Source of the DNA: Candidatus Kuenenia stuttgartensis
GTDB lineage: Bacteria > Pseudomonadota > Alphaproteobacteria > SMXS01
DNA length: 64,000 nt
Assembly: GCA_943329845.2 (NCBI GenBank)
Contig: CALQFM020000004.1
Span: 28,341 to 92,340, forward strand
Direction of reading: 5' to 3'
Shown: positions 53,555 to 62,965 of the stretch, in pieces
Numbering within the stretch: the stretch's first letter is position 1
How the letters are laid out: the number at the start of each line of letters is the position of its first letter
Position numbers and translations under genes: made by a program
The notes under the pieces: generated by a model
The model's input: the letters and a program-made list of their open reading frames with translations, nothing else
Told to the model about the DNA's origin: nothing
Databases searched by the model: none

Positions 53555-55402
53555 GTGCATCCGGACGTGCTGAAGAAAGTGCTGGTCGTCATTGCCGCGG
53601 TGTGGGGCGTGGCCGCCATCGGGCTGATGGTCCTGCCGCGACTGCCGTCGGCCGTCGACTACAAGGCCGTGCTGATCGACCAGATCGAGGCGCGCACGGG
53701 AAGGCGGGTCCATATCGACGGCGACGTGACGATGCGCATGTTCCCATCACCGGAGATCACCGCCGAGGATGTGAGGGTCGCCAGCATCGAGGGCGCGCCG
53801 TCACCCGATGTGATTCGGGCCCGCCGCGCGGTCTTCAAGGTCGAGCGCGGGTCGCTGCTGTCGCGCAAGCTGCGGGTGACCGGCATCGAGCTCATCCAGC
53901 CGAAGATTTACCTGGACGTGCTGGCGGACGGCCGCAGGAGCTGGGACTTCCAGCCGGTAAAGAAGCCCGGCAAGATCCGTGACGTCGCGTTCGACGGGTT
54001 CAAGGCCAGGGAAGCCACGATCCTGTACCGCAGGGGTGAGGCCGAGATCATGCTGACCGGCGACCTGTCCTATGATGGCGCCGGCGCACGCCCGGTGCTG
54101 GACGCCAGCCTGAAGGCGGGAAAGGTCGACCTCGATCCTTTCCTCGGTCCGCGCAAGAGTGGTCCCGACCGGGCGCGCGACGGCGGCAATCGCTGGTCCC
54201 AAGCGCCCATCGAGATCAGCGCCCTGCGCGGCGCCGACGGCAGGATCGACATCCAGGCGGACGAGATCCGCTACCGCCGCTATCTGTTCGGCAAGCCGTC
54301 GCTCACCGCCACGCTGGCCAACGGCAGGCTGCGGATCGAGAAGGCGAGCGCCGGGCTGTTCGGCGGCTTGGCGTCGGCGACGGGCATGGTGGACGCGCGC
54401 GACGTGCCGGCGCTGAAGCTCGAGGTGACGCTGTCCAAGGCATCGGTGGACAAAGCGCTCAGCGACTGGGCCGACACGCCCTTCGCCAGCGGCGAGTTCG
54501 GCATGACTGCCAGCGTCTCGGCGGCGGGCGACAACCAGGACGCGATGGTCCGCAGCCTGGCGGGGACCGTGCTGATCGAGGCGAAGGACGGGGTCCTGCG
54601 CGGCCTCGACGCCGCCCAGCTCAACAACGACCTGGCGCATCTGACGCGTTACAGCGACTTCATCGACCTGGCCGACACCGCGCTCGGCGGTGGACAGACG
54701 CGCTACTCGAAGATCGCCGGCGGCGTGGCGATCAGGAATGGCGTCGCACGCTTCCAGGGCGTCAGCGCCAGCCTCGACGCATCCAGGGCGACGGTGACGG
54801 GCAGCATCGACCTGCCGCGCTGGACTGTGGACATGGACGTGGCGCTGAGCCTGACGGGAGCGCAGCACGCCGGCACGCCGGCCGTCGGCATGAGCCTGGT
54901 CGGCCCCCTAGACTCTCCGGACAGGAAGAACCGGCTTGGCGACATGGGCAAGTTCGTCGGGAAGCGGTTCGTCGACACCGTGATCCGCGACGTGCTGGGT
55001 GACGACGAGCCGCGCCGGGACGACGTCTCGCCGGGCGAGCGGCGAGAGAAGACCAGACGCGTGGTGAACCGACTGATCGACAAGCTGGAGAAGCGGCATG
55101 ACCGGCGCGACCCGGAGCAGGCCTATCGAAGCCCACCGGCGCGGCCAGGTTACCGGCTCGAAAGCCGTCCGCGAGCGGAGGACTATCCGGCCGACCAGCC
55201 GGCTTATCAGGACGACCCGGCCGAGCAGGATTATCCCGCCGACGGCGGCAATTACGATGATGGCTATTCGGCCGGTCAGGATGATCGGAGGCAGGACTAC
55301 GACGAGGAGTATCCGGCCGATCCAGACTCCTCCGATGGGCGAGGCTATGAGCCTGCCCCCCAACCCCATGACGGGTCCCGCTATCCCGATGGGCGGTATT
55401 GA
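53555..55402 (+). CDS. AsmA-family envelope protein with acidic Tyr/Pro tail
   Basis: A 615-residue protein with an N-terminal membrane anchor (VLVVIAAVWGVAAIGLMVLP) and a long beta-rich periplasmic part of the AsmA type (ARTGRRVHIDGDVTMRMFPS ... and a C-terminal block with LDASRATVTGSIDLPRWTVD). AsmA-like proteins help phospholipid transport or outer-membrane biogenesis. The last ~75 residues are low-complexity, rich in Asp, Tyr, Pro and Arg, with repeated DYPAD-like units. Start GTG at 53555. It is divergent from the helicase gene. The AsmA call is firm; the tail is unusual. Confidence 0.85.
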   Translation: MHPDVLKKVLVVIAAVWGVAAIGLMVLPRLPSAVDYKAVLIDQIEARTGRRVHIDGDVTMRMFPSPEITAEDVRVASIEGAPSPDVIRARRAVFKVERGSLLSRKLRVTGIELIQPKIYLDVLADGRRSWDFQPVKKPGKIRDVAFDGFKAREATILYRRGEAEIMLTGDLSYDGAGARPVLDASLKAGKVDLDPFLGPRKSGPDRARDGGNRWSQAPIEISALRGADGRIDIQADEIRYRRYLFGKPSLTATLANGRLRIEKASAGLFGGLASATGMVDARDVPALKLEVTLSKASVDKALSDWADTPFASGEFGMTASVSAAGDNQDAMVRSLAGTVLIEAKDGVLRGLDAAQLNNDLAHLTRYSDFIDLADTALGGGQTRYSKIAGGVAIRNGVARFQGVSASLDASRATVTGSIDLPRWTVDMDVALSLTGAQHAGTPAVGMSLVGPLDSPDRKNRLGDMGKFVGKRFVDTVIRDVLGDDEPRRDDVSPGERREKTRRVVNRLIDKLEKRHDRRDPEQAYRSPPARPGYRLESRPRAEDYPADQPAYQDDPAEQDYPADGGNYDDGYSAGQDDRRQDYDEEYPADPDSSDGRGYEPAPQPHDGSRYPDGRY

Positions 55403-55428
55403 CGAATTGGCTTGCGAATTCCTGAACG

Positions 55429-55649
55429 TCAGGCGGCTTTCGACAACTCGGCGCGAAGCCGCTCGACAAGCCAGGTTCTGATCGCGCTCGACAGGTTCGC
55501 CGCCCGTCCCTCGTCGATGGATGTGACGAGTCCGCCGATGCTCTTGCCTTCGTCTTCAGCCGCCTGTGTCAGCAGCGTCCAGAACACGGGCTCCAGCGAC
55601 ACGCTGGTGCGATGCCCCGCGATAGTGATGGAACGTTTGACTGGTCCGC

Positions 55650-55653
<4 letters not shown>
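55429..55653 (-). CDS. Ribbon-helix-helix protein (RHH_4 type)
   Basis: A 74-residue protein with the RHH_4 pattern: [19 protein letters not shown] (beta strand and helix 1), then [20 protein letters not shown] and the conserved [15 protein letters not shown]. The family is typical of alphaproteobacteria and is probably a DNA-binding regulator. The ATG overlaps the fumC stop (ATGA), so it is translated with the fumarase genes. A link to their control is inferred from position only. Confidence 0.85.
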
Positions 55654-57050
<1,397 letters not shown>

Positions 57051-57087
57051 CTTCTCTCCTTCCACGAGGGCCGGAGAGCAGCCCGCG

Positions 57088-58698
57088 TCAGATGTCCGCG
57101 AAGAAGTCGTTGCCCTTGTCATCAACGACGATGAACGCCGGGAAGTTCTCCACGTCGATCTTCCACACAGCCTCCATGCCGAAATCCTCGAAGTCCAGCA
57201 CTTCGACCTTGCGGATGTTGTTCTGCGCCAGGATCGCCGCCGGGCCGCCGATGGAGCCCAGGTAGAAGCCGCCGTTCTGGGCGCAGCTCGTGGTCACCTG
57301 CTTGCTGCGGTTGCCCTTGGCCAGCATGACCATGGAGCCGCCGAGCGCCTGGAAGGTCGGCACATAGCTGTCCATGCGGCCGGCCGTGGTCGGGCCGAAC
57401 GAGCCGCTGGCATAGCCGTCCGGCTTCTTGGCCGGGCCTGCGTAGTAGACGATGTGATCCTTCATGTATTGCGGCATGGGCTCGCCGGCCTCGATCTTCT
57501 TCAGGATCGCCGCGTGGGCCAGATCGCGGGCGACCACGATGGAGCCGGTCAGCGACAGACGGGTCTTGATCGGGAACCTGTTCAGGGTGCGCAGGATTTC
57601 TTCCATGGGCTGGTTGAGGTCGACCTGCACCACGTCGCTGTGCAGGTCGGTGTCGCCGGGCTCGGGCAGGTAGTGGGCCGGATCGGTCTCCAGCTGCTCC
57701 AGATAGATGCCGCTGTCGGTGATCTTGCCCTTGGCCTGCCGGTCGGCCGAGCACGACACGCCGATGCCGATCGGCACCGAGGCGCCGTGGCGGGGCAGGC
57801 GGATGACGCGCACGTCGTGGCAGAAATACTTGCCGCCGAACTGGGCGCCGATGCCGGTCTTGGCGGTCAGCGCATGAATCTTGGCTTCCATCTCGATGTC
57901 GCGGAAGGCGTGGCCGGACGGACCGCCCTCGGTCGGCAGGTTGTCCAGGTCACGCGCCGAGGCCAGCTTCACCGTCTTTAGCGTCATCTCGGCCGACAGG
58001 CCGCCGATCACCACCGCCAGGTGATAGGGCGGGCACGCGGAGGTTCCGAGCGTCCTGATCTTCTCGTCGATGAACGGGAGCAGCTTGTCCTCGCGCAGCA
58101 GCGTCGGCGTGCCCTGGTAGAGGAACGTCTTGTTGGCCGAGCCGCCGCCCTTGGCCATGAACAGGAACTTGTAGGCGTCGCCTGGCGTGGCATAGATGTC
58201 GATCTGCGCCGGCAGGTTGGTCTTGGTGTTGACCTCCTCGAACATCTTCAAGGGCGCCATCTGCGAATAGCGCAAATTGGTGTTGGTGTAGGTGTCGAGC
58301 ACGCCGCGCGACAGCGCCGCCTCGTCGTTCTCGCTGGTCCAGACATACTGGCCCTTCTTGCCGACGACGATCGCCGTGCCGGTGTCCTGGCAGCTCGGCA
58401 GCACCATGCCCGCCGCGACGTTGGCGTTCTTCAGCAGCTCCAGCGCTACGAAGCGGTCATTGTCCGAGGCTTCGGGATCATCGAGGATCATGCGCAGCTG
58501 CGCCAGATGGCCGGGCCGCAGCAGATGGGCGATGTCGCGCATGGCGTCGCGGGCCAGCAGGGCCAGGCCATTGCCGTCGACGGTCAGGATCGACTTGCCG
58601 CCGATCTTCTCGCGGCCCACGAAGTCCGTGGTCAGCTTCTTGTAGGGCGTCGTGTCATCGCCCAGCGGGAACATGTCCTGGAATTGGAAAGCGTTCAT
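57088..58698 (-). CDS. Class I [4Fe-4S] fumarate hydratase
   Basis: A 536-residue iron-sulfur fumarase of the FumA/FumB type. The three cluster cysteines are visible in [22 protein letters not shown] and [14 protein letters not shown]. The beta-domain C-terminus follows ([21 protein letters not shown]). It catalyses the same reaction as the FumC encoded just downstream but is oxygen and superoxide sensitive. Start ATG 58698. It is probably co-transcribed with fumC and the RHH gene. Confidence 0.96.
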   Translation of the reverse strand: MNAFQFQDMFPLGDDTTPYKKLTTDFVGREKIGGKSILTVDGNGLALLARDAMRDIAHLLRPGHLAQLRMILDDPEASDNDRFVALELLKNANVAAGMVLPSCQDTGTAIVVGKKGQYVWTSENDEAALSRGVLDTYTNTNLRYSQMAPLKMFEEVNTKTNLPAQIDIYATPGDAYKFLFMAKGGGSANKTFLYQGTPTLLREDKLLPFIDEKIRTLGTSACPPYHLAVVIGGLSAEMTLKTVKLASARDLDNLPTEGGPSGHAFRDIEMEAKIHALTAKTGIGAQFGGKYFCHDVRVIRLPRHGASVPIGIGVSCSADRQAKGKITDSGIYLEQLETDPAHYLPEPGDTDLHSDVVQVDLNQPMEEILRTLNRFPIKTRLSLTGSIVVARDLAHAAILKKIEAGEPMPQYMKDHIVYYAGPAKKPDGYASGSFGPTTAGRMDSYVPTFQALGGSMVMLAKGNRSKQVTTSCAQNGGFYLGSIGGPAAILAQNNIRKVEVLDFEDFGMEAVWKIDVENFPAFIVVDDKGNDFFADI

Positions 58699-58826
58699 CG
58701 GCGTTCTCGGCTCGCGATTCTGGTGGCCATGCGCCGGCGATCTGGTCCACTGGGGACGGTCCCGCGGCCGGCGCTGCTCCCTCCGGCTGTCAAGGATACC
58801 GGCGACTCGGGCCGCCGGCGCGCGGA

Positions 58827-59327
58827 TTATTGTTTGCGGAAGATATCGAGGGCAATCACGTTGTTGCCGCCGTCGGCCTCGGGCCCGTCAACCGCTTCGG
58901 CAGGCTTGGCGTCGGCGCCCTTGACGGCGCGGGCCGCCGGCTTGCCGGTGTTGACTTCCCGGAACTGCAGGGCGAACTGCACGCTGGGGTCGAGGAAGCC
59001 GACGAGGGCGTCGAACGGGATCACCAGCTTTTCCAGCTTGCCGGCAAAGCTCAGCTTCACCGAGAACCATGCGTCGTCGACCTCGAGGTCCCAGAACTGG
59101 TTCTGCAGCACGATGGTCATGTCCTTCGGGTGCTGCTGCCGCAGACGCTCCGGCATCGCCACGCGCGGATGGGTGGTGCTGAACGCCAGGTAGAAATGGT
59201 GGTTGCCGATCAGGCCGTTCTTCGCCGTGTCGACAAGCAGGTCGCGGACCACGCCGACGAGCGCCGCGCGGATCAGCGCGTCATAGTCGATGTCACCGCC
59301 ATCGGAGGATTTTTGTCCGGAAGTCAT
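58827..59327 (-). CDS. sspB: ClpXP adaptor SspB (alpha type)
   Basis: A 166-residue adaptor that hands ssrA-tagged proteins to ClpXP. The ssrA-binding domain ([18 protein letters not shown] ... [14 protein letters not shown] ... [20 protein letters not shown]) is followed by a flexible linker and the C-terminal ClpX-docking peptide ([12 protein letters not shown]). This is the alphaproteobacterial form. The tmRNA gene that supplies the tag is about 2 kb away in the same window. Confidence 0.93.
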   Translation of the reverse strand: MTSGQKSSDGGDIDYDALIRAALVGVVRDLLVDTAKNGLIGNHHFYLAFSTTHPRVAMPERLRQQHPKDMTIVLQNQFWDLEVDDAWFSVKLSFAGKLEKLVIPFDALVGFLDPSVQFALQFREVNTGKPAARAVKGADAKPAEAVDGPEADGGNNVIALDIFRKQ

Positions 59328-59433
59328 GAGGTAGAGACTAAGCCCGCGCGGTCAGGAGTCAATCGTGCGCGGGCAGGAGAGCGTCAAATATGCGTGTCCC
59401 GCCGGCATTGACTTTGGCGATGATTTGCATAAC

Positions 59434-59457
59434 ATATAAACAACTATTCAACTGTAT
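59434..59457. promoter_or_regulatory. SmtB-type operator and promoter of the metal-export genes
   Basis: The core TAAACA-AC-TATTCA at 59437-59450 matches the SmtB/ArsR-type operator half-sites TGAACA-N2-TATTCA at all but one of the 12 half-site bases, with the same 2-base centre. A -10-like TATAAA (59435-59440) overlaps it, so binding would block the polymerase. It lies 16 bases before the regulator start. Identification rests on the recalled operator pattern. Confidence 0.6.
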
Positions 59458-59466
59458 AGGTTTCCC

Positions 59467-59781
59467 GTGTCCGACGACCTGATCCCGCAAGTGGCCGACA
59501 CCTTCAAGCTGATGGGCGACCCGTCGCGACTCGCCATCCTGATGCTGTGCCTGCACGGACCTGTTCCGGTGGGGGAGATCGCGCTGAAGCTCTCGCTGTC
59601 GCCCTCGCTGGTCAGCCATCATCTGCGGCTGCTGCGCGCGGCGCGGCTGGTGCGGTCGGAGCGGCGCGGCAAGCAGGTGTTCTACGAGGCCGAGGATCAT
59701 CACATCCGCTGCGTCGTGGCCGACATGATGGAACACGCGGCCGAGGAAGCGGGGATCGAGTTGGACAGGAGCGCGGCATGA
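59467..59781 (+). CDS. ArsR/SmtB-family metal-sensing repressor
   Basis: A 104-residue winged-helix repressor. The recognition helix is LSPSLVSHHLRLLRAARLV. The C-terminal helix carries D77-x-H79-x10-H90-x2-E93 (DHHIRCVVADMMEHAAEE), the same residues and spacing as the alpha-5 zinc site of SmtB. No Cys site of the arsenic type is present. It should release DNA when Zn (or Co) binds. Start GTG at 59467; it overlaps the exporter gene by four bases, and an SmtB-like operator lies upstream. Confidence 0.92.
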   Translation: MSDDLIPQVADTFKLMGDPSRLAILMLCLHGPVPVGEIALKLSLSPSLVSHHLRLLRAARLVRSERRGKQVFYEAEDHHIRCVVADMMEHAAEEAGIELDRSAA

Positions 59782-60443
59782 GTGCTGGTTGCTGCGGCGG
59801 TGACGATCATGGGCATGGCGGGCTAGGCCACGATCACGCCCACGATCTGGACGGCGTATACCGCAACGTCCTGTGGATCGTTTTCGGCGTCAACGCGGCC
59901 ATGTTCTGCGTCGAGGCGGTGGCGGGCGCCATGGCCGGCTCGGTGTCGCTGCAGGCCGACGCGCTCGACTTCCTGGCGGATGCGGCCAACTACCTGATCG
60001 CCCTGTTCGTGCTCGGCAAGGCGCTCACCTGGCGTGCCGGCGCGGCGCTGTTCAAGGGCTGCGCCATGGCCGTGTTCGGCCTCTACGTGCTTGGCTATTC
60101 CGTCTGGATGGCGACGGCCGGCGGCGTTCCGGAAGCGCCGGTGATGGGCATCGTCGGCACGATGGCGCTGATCGCCAATGTCGGCGCGGCGCTGCTGCTC
60201 TACAAGTTTCGCGGCGGCGATTCCAACCGCCAGTCGGTCTGGCTGTGCAGCCGCAACGACGCCATCGCCAACGTGGCGGTGATCGGCGCGGCGGGCCTCG
60301 TCTACCTGACCCACAGCCACTGGCCGGACCTGGCCGTGGGCTTCCTGATGGCCGCCCTCAGCCTGCACAGCGCCTGGCATATCATCCGCCAGGCCATGGG
60401 CGAGCTGCGGCAGGAGCGGCTGCACGCCCATCCGGCGGAATAA
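59778..60443 (+). CDS. Short CDF-like cation transporter
   Basis: A 221-residue, about six-helix membrane protein. The N-terminus is a metal-binding-looking tail (CCGGDDHGHG, HDHAHD). Helix 2 carries acidic positions (LQADALDFLADAANYL) at the CDF metal site; helix 5 reads SRNDAIANVAVI, in place of the usual HxxxD. The cytoplasmic C-terminal domain of standard CDF proteins is absent. Coupling to a zinc-type SmtB regulator suggests Zn or Co efflux. It ends one base from the end of the convergent acetyltransferase gene. Confidence 0.82.
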   Translation: MSAGCCGGDDHGHGGLGHDHAHDLDGVYRNVLWIVFGVNAAMFCVEAVAGAMAGSVSLQADALDFLADAANYLIALFVLGKALTWRAGAALFKGCAMAVFGLYVLGYSVWMATAGGVPEAPVMGIVGTMALIANVGAALLLYKFRGGDSNRQSVWLCSRNDAIANVAVIGAAGLVYLTHSHWPDLAVGFLMAALSLHSAWHIIRQAMGELRQERLHAHPAE

Positions 60444-60444
60444 G

Positions 60445-60951
60445 TCATCGGATCAGCGCGTAAATTTCCTTCATCAACAGGTAGAGGTGAAGGGGATCGG
60501 ACGGGCTCGGGACAAAGTTGAAATGCCCATACCATTGCCGGGCGTTTTCTTCCTTGGCGTGGACGAGCAACGCCCTTATGCCGGCAATGTCGGCGGCTTG
60601 TGCCGTTCTAAGAAGGGCGTCCTTGAGAAGCGCCTGACCGAGCCCCTTGCCTTGGTCCGTACGATCTACCGCTAGGCGGGCGAGCAGCATCACCGGAACG
60701 GAGTGGCGGGCCAATCCTTGCGCAACGCGCAAGGGAACGTTGTCCCATTCAACGCTCCCAACACTGAGGCTGTAGTAGCCCCTTACGCTGCGATCCGGGG
60801 AACACGCAACATAAGTCTGCGCGCTGTTGGCCTTCTGATTCATTAAAGCGAACCGTTGAAGGAACCGGTTCAGAACGTCTTGGCCGCAATCGAAGTCACC
60901 GGTCCTGTGGTCGGACGACAGTTTTTCAACCGGGCCGAAAACCGGCATCAC
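60445..60951 (-). CDS. GNAT acetyltransferase toxin (TacT-like)
   Basis: A 168-residue GNAT protein of the toxin type. The acetyl-CoA loop is DQGKGLGQALL, preceded by PVMLLARLAVD, and the catalytic Tyr is in ARQWYGHFNF. TacT-like toxins acetylate the amino group of charged tRNAs and stop translation. The gene overlaps the DUF1778 antitoxin by four bases (ATGA), the normal pair layout. It looks less GC-rich than its neighbours, suggesting acquisition. Confidence 0.9.
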   Translation of the reverse strand: MMPVFGPVEKLSSDHRTGDFDCGQDVLNRFLQRFALMNQKANSAQTYVACSPDRSVRGYYSLSVGSVEWDNVPLRVAQGLARHSVPVMLLARLAVDRTDQGKGLGQALLKDALLRTAQAADIAGIRALLVHAKEENARQWYGHFNFVPSPSDPLHLYLLMKEIYALIR

Positions 60952-61223
60952 TCAAGGACGCTTGGCTCGGACAGCAGTCTGGCAAGTCTTGGCTTGGGAC
61001 GAACCGGTGCATCCAGTGCTTCCAGGAATTCACGCCACTGCTCATCGGACAGCATGAACGTCCGCCGATCCATCAATGCCTCGGAGGCGGCGGCCAAACC
61101 GGCTTCCAGGAGAAATTCGCTTACGTTTTTGCGCGTCATTGCAGCCGCCTGCCGCAACGTTTCCTTCGCCTCAGGCGTCGTGCGGACATCGATACGTTCA
61201 GATTTCAGATTGGTCGCGGTCAT
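60948..61223 (-). CDS. DUF1778/RHH antitoxin (TacA-like)
   Basis: A 91-residue antitoxin with an N-terminal ribbon-helix-helix DNA-binding domain (ERIDVRTTPEAKETLRQAA, then NVSEFLLEAGLAAASEAL) and a C-terminal tail that covers the toxin (FMLSDEQWREFLEALDAP). It is expected to neutralise the acetyltransferase and repress the operon through the palindrome at 61251-61263. Confidence 0.92.
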   Translation of the reverse strand: MTATNLKSERIDVRTTPEAKETLRQAAAMTRKNVSEFLLEAGLAAASEALMDRRTFMLSDEQWREFLEALDAPVRPKPRLARLLSEPSVLE

Positions 61224-61243
61224 CTATCACCTCTTACCGAATA

Positions 61244-61265
61244 TACGGTCCGGACATTGTCCGTA
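61244..61265. promoter_or_regulatory. Operator of the TacAT-like operon
   Basis: CGGACA-T-TGTCCG at 61251-61263 is a perfect 6-bp inverted repeat with a 1-base centre, flanked by TACGG and by TA, 28 bases upstream of the antitoxin ATG. This is where an RHH antitoxin would bind for autorepression. It also lies just past the end of ssrA. Confidence 0.6.
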
Positions 61266-61277
61266 CAAGAGGAAGTG

Positions 61278-61560
61278 ACGGGGCTTCTGTTGCCCGGTGC
61301 CCCGTCGAACCGCGCTTAAGCATGCTTATTAGGCAGCTACTGCGAATGCCTCATTATCGTTGGCATTTGTACAATCGGCCCGATAACGGCGGGTACCATA
61401 CCGAGCAAAAAACTTGTCTTTACCACGCACGTCGATCCTGTTTCGCCCCCATGAACCCAGCCCCGAAGGGAGGAGTGATGGTGGAGGCGCCGGGTACCGC
61501 CCCCGGGTCCGTAACGCTTATTCCACAAGCCGTTTATCGCCATAGTCGGGTTGCCCCGAC
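61278..61560 (-). ncRNA. ssrA: Permuted two-piece tmRNA (alpha type)
   Basis: tmRNA rescues stalled ribosomes and tags the product for ClpXP. Read on the minus strand, the acceptor piece comes first (about 61560-61479) and ends with a T arm and encoded CCA (GGCGCCTCCACCA). The coding piece starts at 61450 (GGGGGCG, then AACAGGATCGACG). GGGGGCG pairs over seven bases with CGCCTCC of the acceptor, including the G3-U pair required for alanine charging. The tag frame at 61364-61326 reads ANDNEAFAVAA followed by two TAA stops. A spacer of 28 bases (61451-61478) separates the pieces. The 3' end near 61278 is estimated from a GC hairpin. Confidence 0.95.
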
Positions 61561-61566
61561 ACGCCC

Positions 61567-61595
61567 TATATAGGCGCATGCGCCGGGATTTTAAA
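61567..61595 (-). promoter_or_regulatory. Candidate ssrA promoter
   Basis: On the minus strand: TTTAAA at 61595-61590, a 17-base spacer and TATATA at 61572-61567. Initiation about seven bases downstream would fall at the 5' hairpin GTCGGG-GCAA-CCCGAC of the acceptor piece. Confidence 0.5.
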
Positions 61596-61675
61596 GGGCC
61601 GGCGCGCATCCCGCTGGGACGGACAAATCCGAATCGGCTATACTCTCAATCCACAATTTGCGGCCGGAGCGGCAG

Positions 61676-62470
61676 GTGAAACAATATCTTGATCTGATGC
61701 GCCATGTCCGCGACCACGGCGTCGTCAAGACCGATCGCACCGGCACCGGCACGAAGAGCGTGTTCGGCCATCAGATGCGCTTCGACCTCTCGGAAGGCTT
61801 CCCGCTCACCACCACCAAGAAGCTGCACCTGAAGTCCATCGTGCACGAGCTGCTGTGGTTCCTGTCGGGCGACACCAACATCCGCTACCTGAAGCAGAAC
61901 GGCGTCAGCATCTGGGACGACTGGGCCGACGAGAACGGCGATTTGGGGCCGGTCTACGGCCACCAGTGGCGCAGCTGGCCCGCGCCCGATGGAAGGCACA
62001 TCGACCAGATCGCCAACGTCATCGAGCAGATCAAGGTCAAGCCCGACAGCCGCCGCCACATCGTCAGCGCCTGGAACGTGGCCGAGGTGGACGAGATGGC
62101 GCTGCCGCCGTGCCACTGCCTGTTCCAGTTCTACGTGGCGGACGGCAAGCTGTCGTGCCAGCTCTACCAGCGCAGCGCCGACATCTTCCTCGGCGTGCCG
62201 TTCAACATCGCGTCCTACGCGCTGCTGACAGAGATGGTGGCGCAGGTGTGCCGCCTGAAGCCGGGCGAGTTCATCCACACCTTCGGCGATGCGCATCTCT
62301 ACCTGAACCATCTGGAGCAGGCCGACAGGCAGCTGCGGCGCGAGCAGCTACCGCTGCCCACCTTGCGGCTCAATCCGGCGGTGACCGACCTGTTCGCCTT
62401 CACCTATGACGACATCGTCATCGAGAACTATCAGGCCCAGGGACACATCGCCGCGCCGGTCGCCGTATGA
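61676..62470 (+). CDS. thyA: Thymidylate synthase ThyA
   Basis: A 264-residue enzyme, the same length as E. coli ThyA, making dTMP from dUMP with methylene-tetrahydrofolate. Key parts are [18 protein letters not shown], the catalytic Cys in [32 protein letters not shown] and HLYLNHLEQ. The GTG at 61676 has GGAG six bases upstream; the frame extends to a TTG at 61658. It overlaps folA by four bases. Confidence 0.97.
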   Translation: MKQYLDLMRHVRDHGVVKTDRTGTGTKSVFGHQMRFDLSEGFPLTTTKKLHLKSIVHELLWFLSGDTNIRYLKQNGVSIWDDWADENGDLGPVYGHQWRSWPAPDGRHIDQIANVIEQIKVKPDSRRHIVSAWNVAEVDEMALPPCHCLFQFYVADGKLSCQLYQRSADIFLGVPFNIASYALLTEMVAQVCRLKPGEFIHTFGDAHLYLNHLEQADRQLRREQLPLPTLRLNPAVTDLFAFTYDDIVIENYQAQGHIAAPVAV

Positions 62471-62964
62471 CCATCTCGCTGGTAGTCGCCATGGCCTCCA
62501 ACCGGGTGATCGGCAAGGCGGGCGGCATGCCGTGGCGGCTGCCGGGTGAGCAGAAGTATTTCAAGGCCGTCACCATGGGCAAGCCCATGATCATGGGCCG
62601 CAAGACCTACGAATCCATCGGCCGGCCGCTACCGGGACGGGCGAATATCGTCGTGACCCGCACCGGCGAGGTAAACGGTGAAGGCGTCACGGTGACCCAC
62701 GATTTCCACGATGCGGTGAAGCTGGCCCGCGCCATCGCGGCGGGCAACGAGACCGGCGAGATCATGGTGATCGGTGGCGGCAACATCTACGAACAGGCGT
62801 TGCCCCTGGCCGACCGCATCTACCTGACGGAAATCCACGCTGACTTCGACGGTGACACGTTCTTCCCGCCGCTGAACGACCACTGGCACGAGGTTTCGCG
62901 CACCCCGGGCACGCCGCCGGAAGGCGGACCGGCCTATGATTTCGTGGTGCTGGAACGGCGATAG
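62467..62964 (+). CDS. folA: Dihydrofolate reductase
   Basis: A 165-residue enzyme that regenerates tetrahydrofolate, the co-product partner of ThyA. The N-terminus [37 protein letters not shown] and the NADPH motif [13 protein letters not shown] are typical. It is translationally coupled to thyA. Its stop is one base from the stop of the convergent Mrp gene. Confidence 0.97.
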   Translation: MTISLVVAMASNRVIGKAGGMPWRLPGEQKYFKAVTMGKPMIMGRKTYESIGRPLPGRANIVVTRTGEVNGEGVTVTHDFHDAVKLARAIAAGNETGEIMVIGGGNIYEQALPLADRIYLTEIHADFDGDTFFPPLNDHWHEVSRTPGTPPEGGPAYDFVVLERR

Positions 62965-62965
62965 C

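Noticed and set aside
53450..53713. N-terminal extension of the helicase frame upstream of 53449
   Set aside because: The extra residues are not helicase-like and overlap the start region of the divergent AsmA-like gene; the ATG at 53449 begins the conserved sequence.
61264..61675. A small protein gene in the gap before thyA
   Set aside because: The gap is explained by the permuted tmRNA; open frames there break the RNA structure logic and have no ribosome sites.
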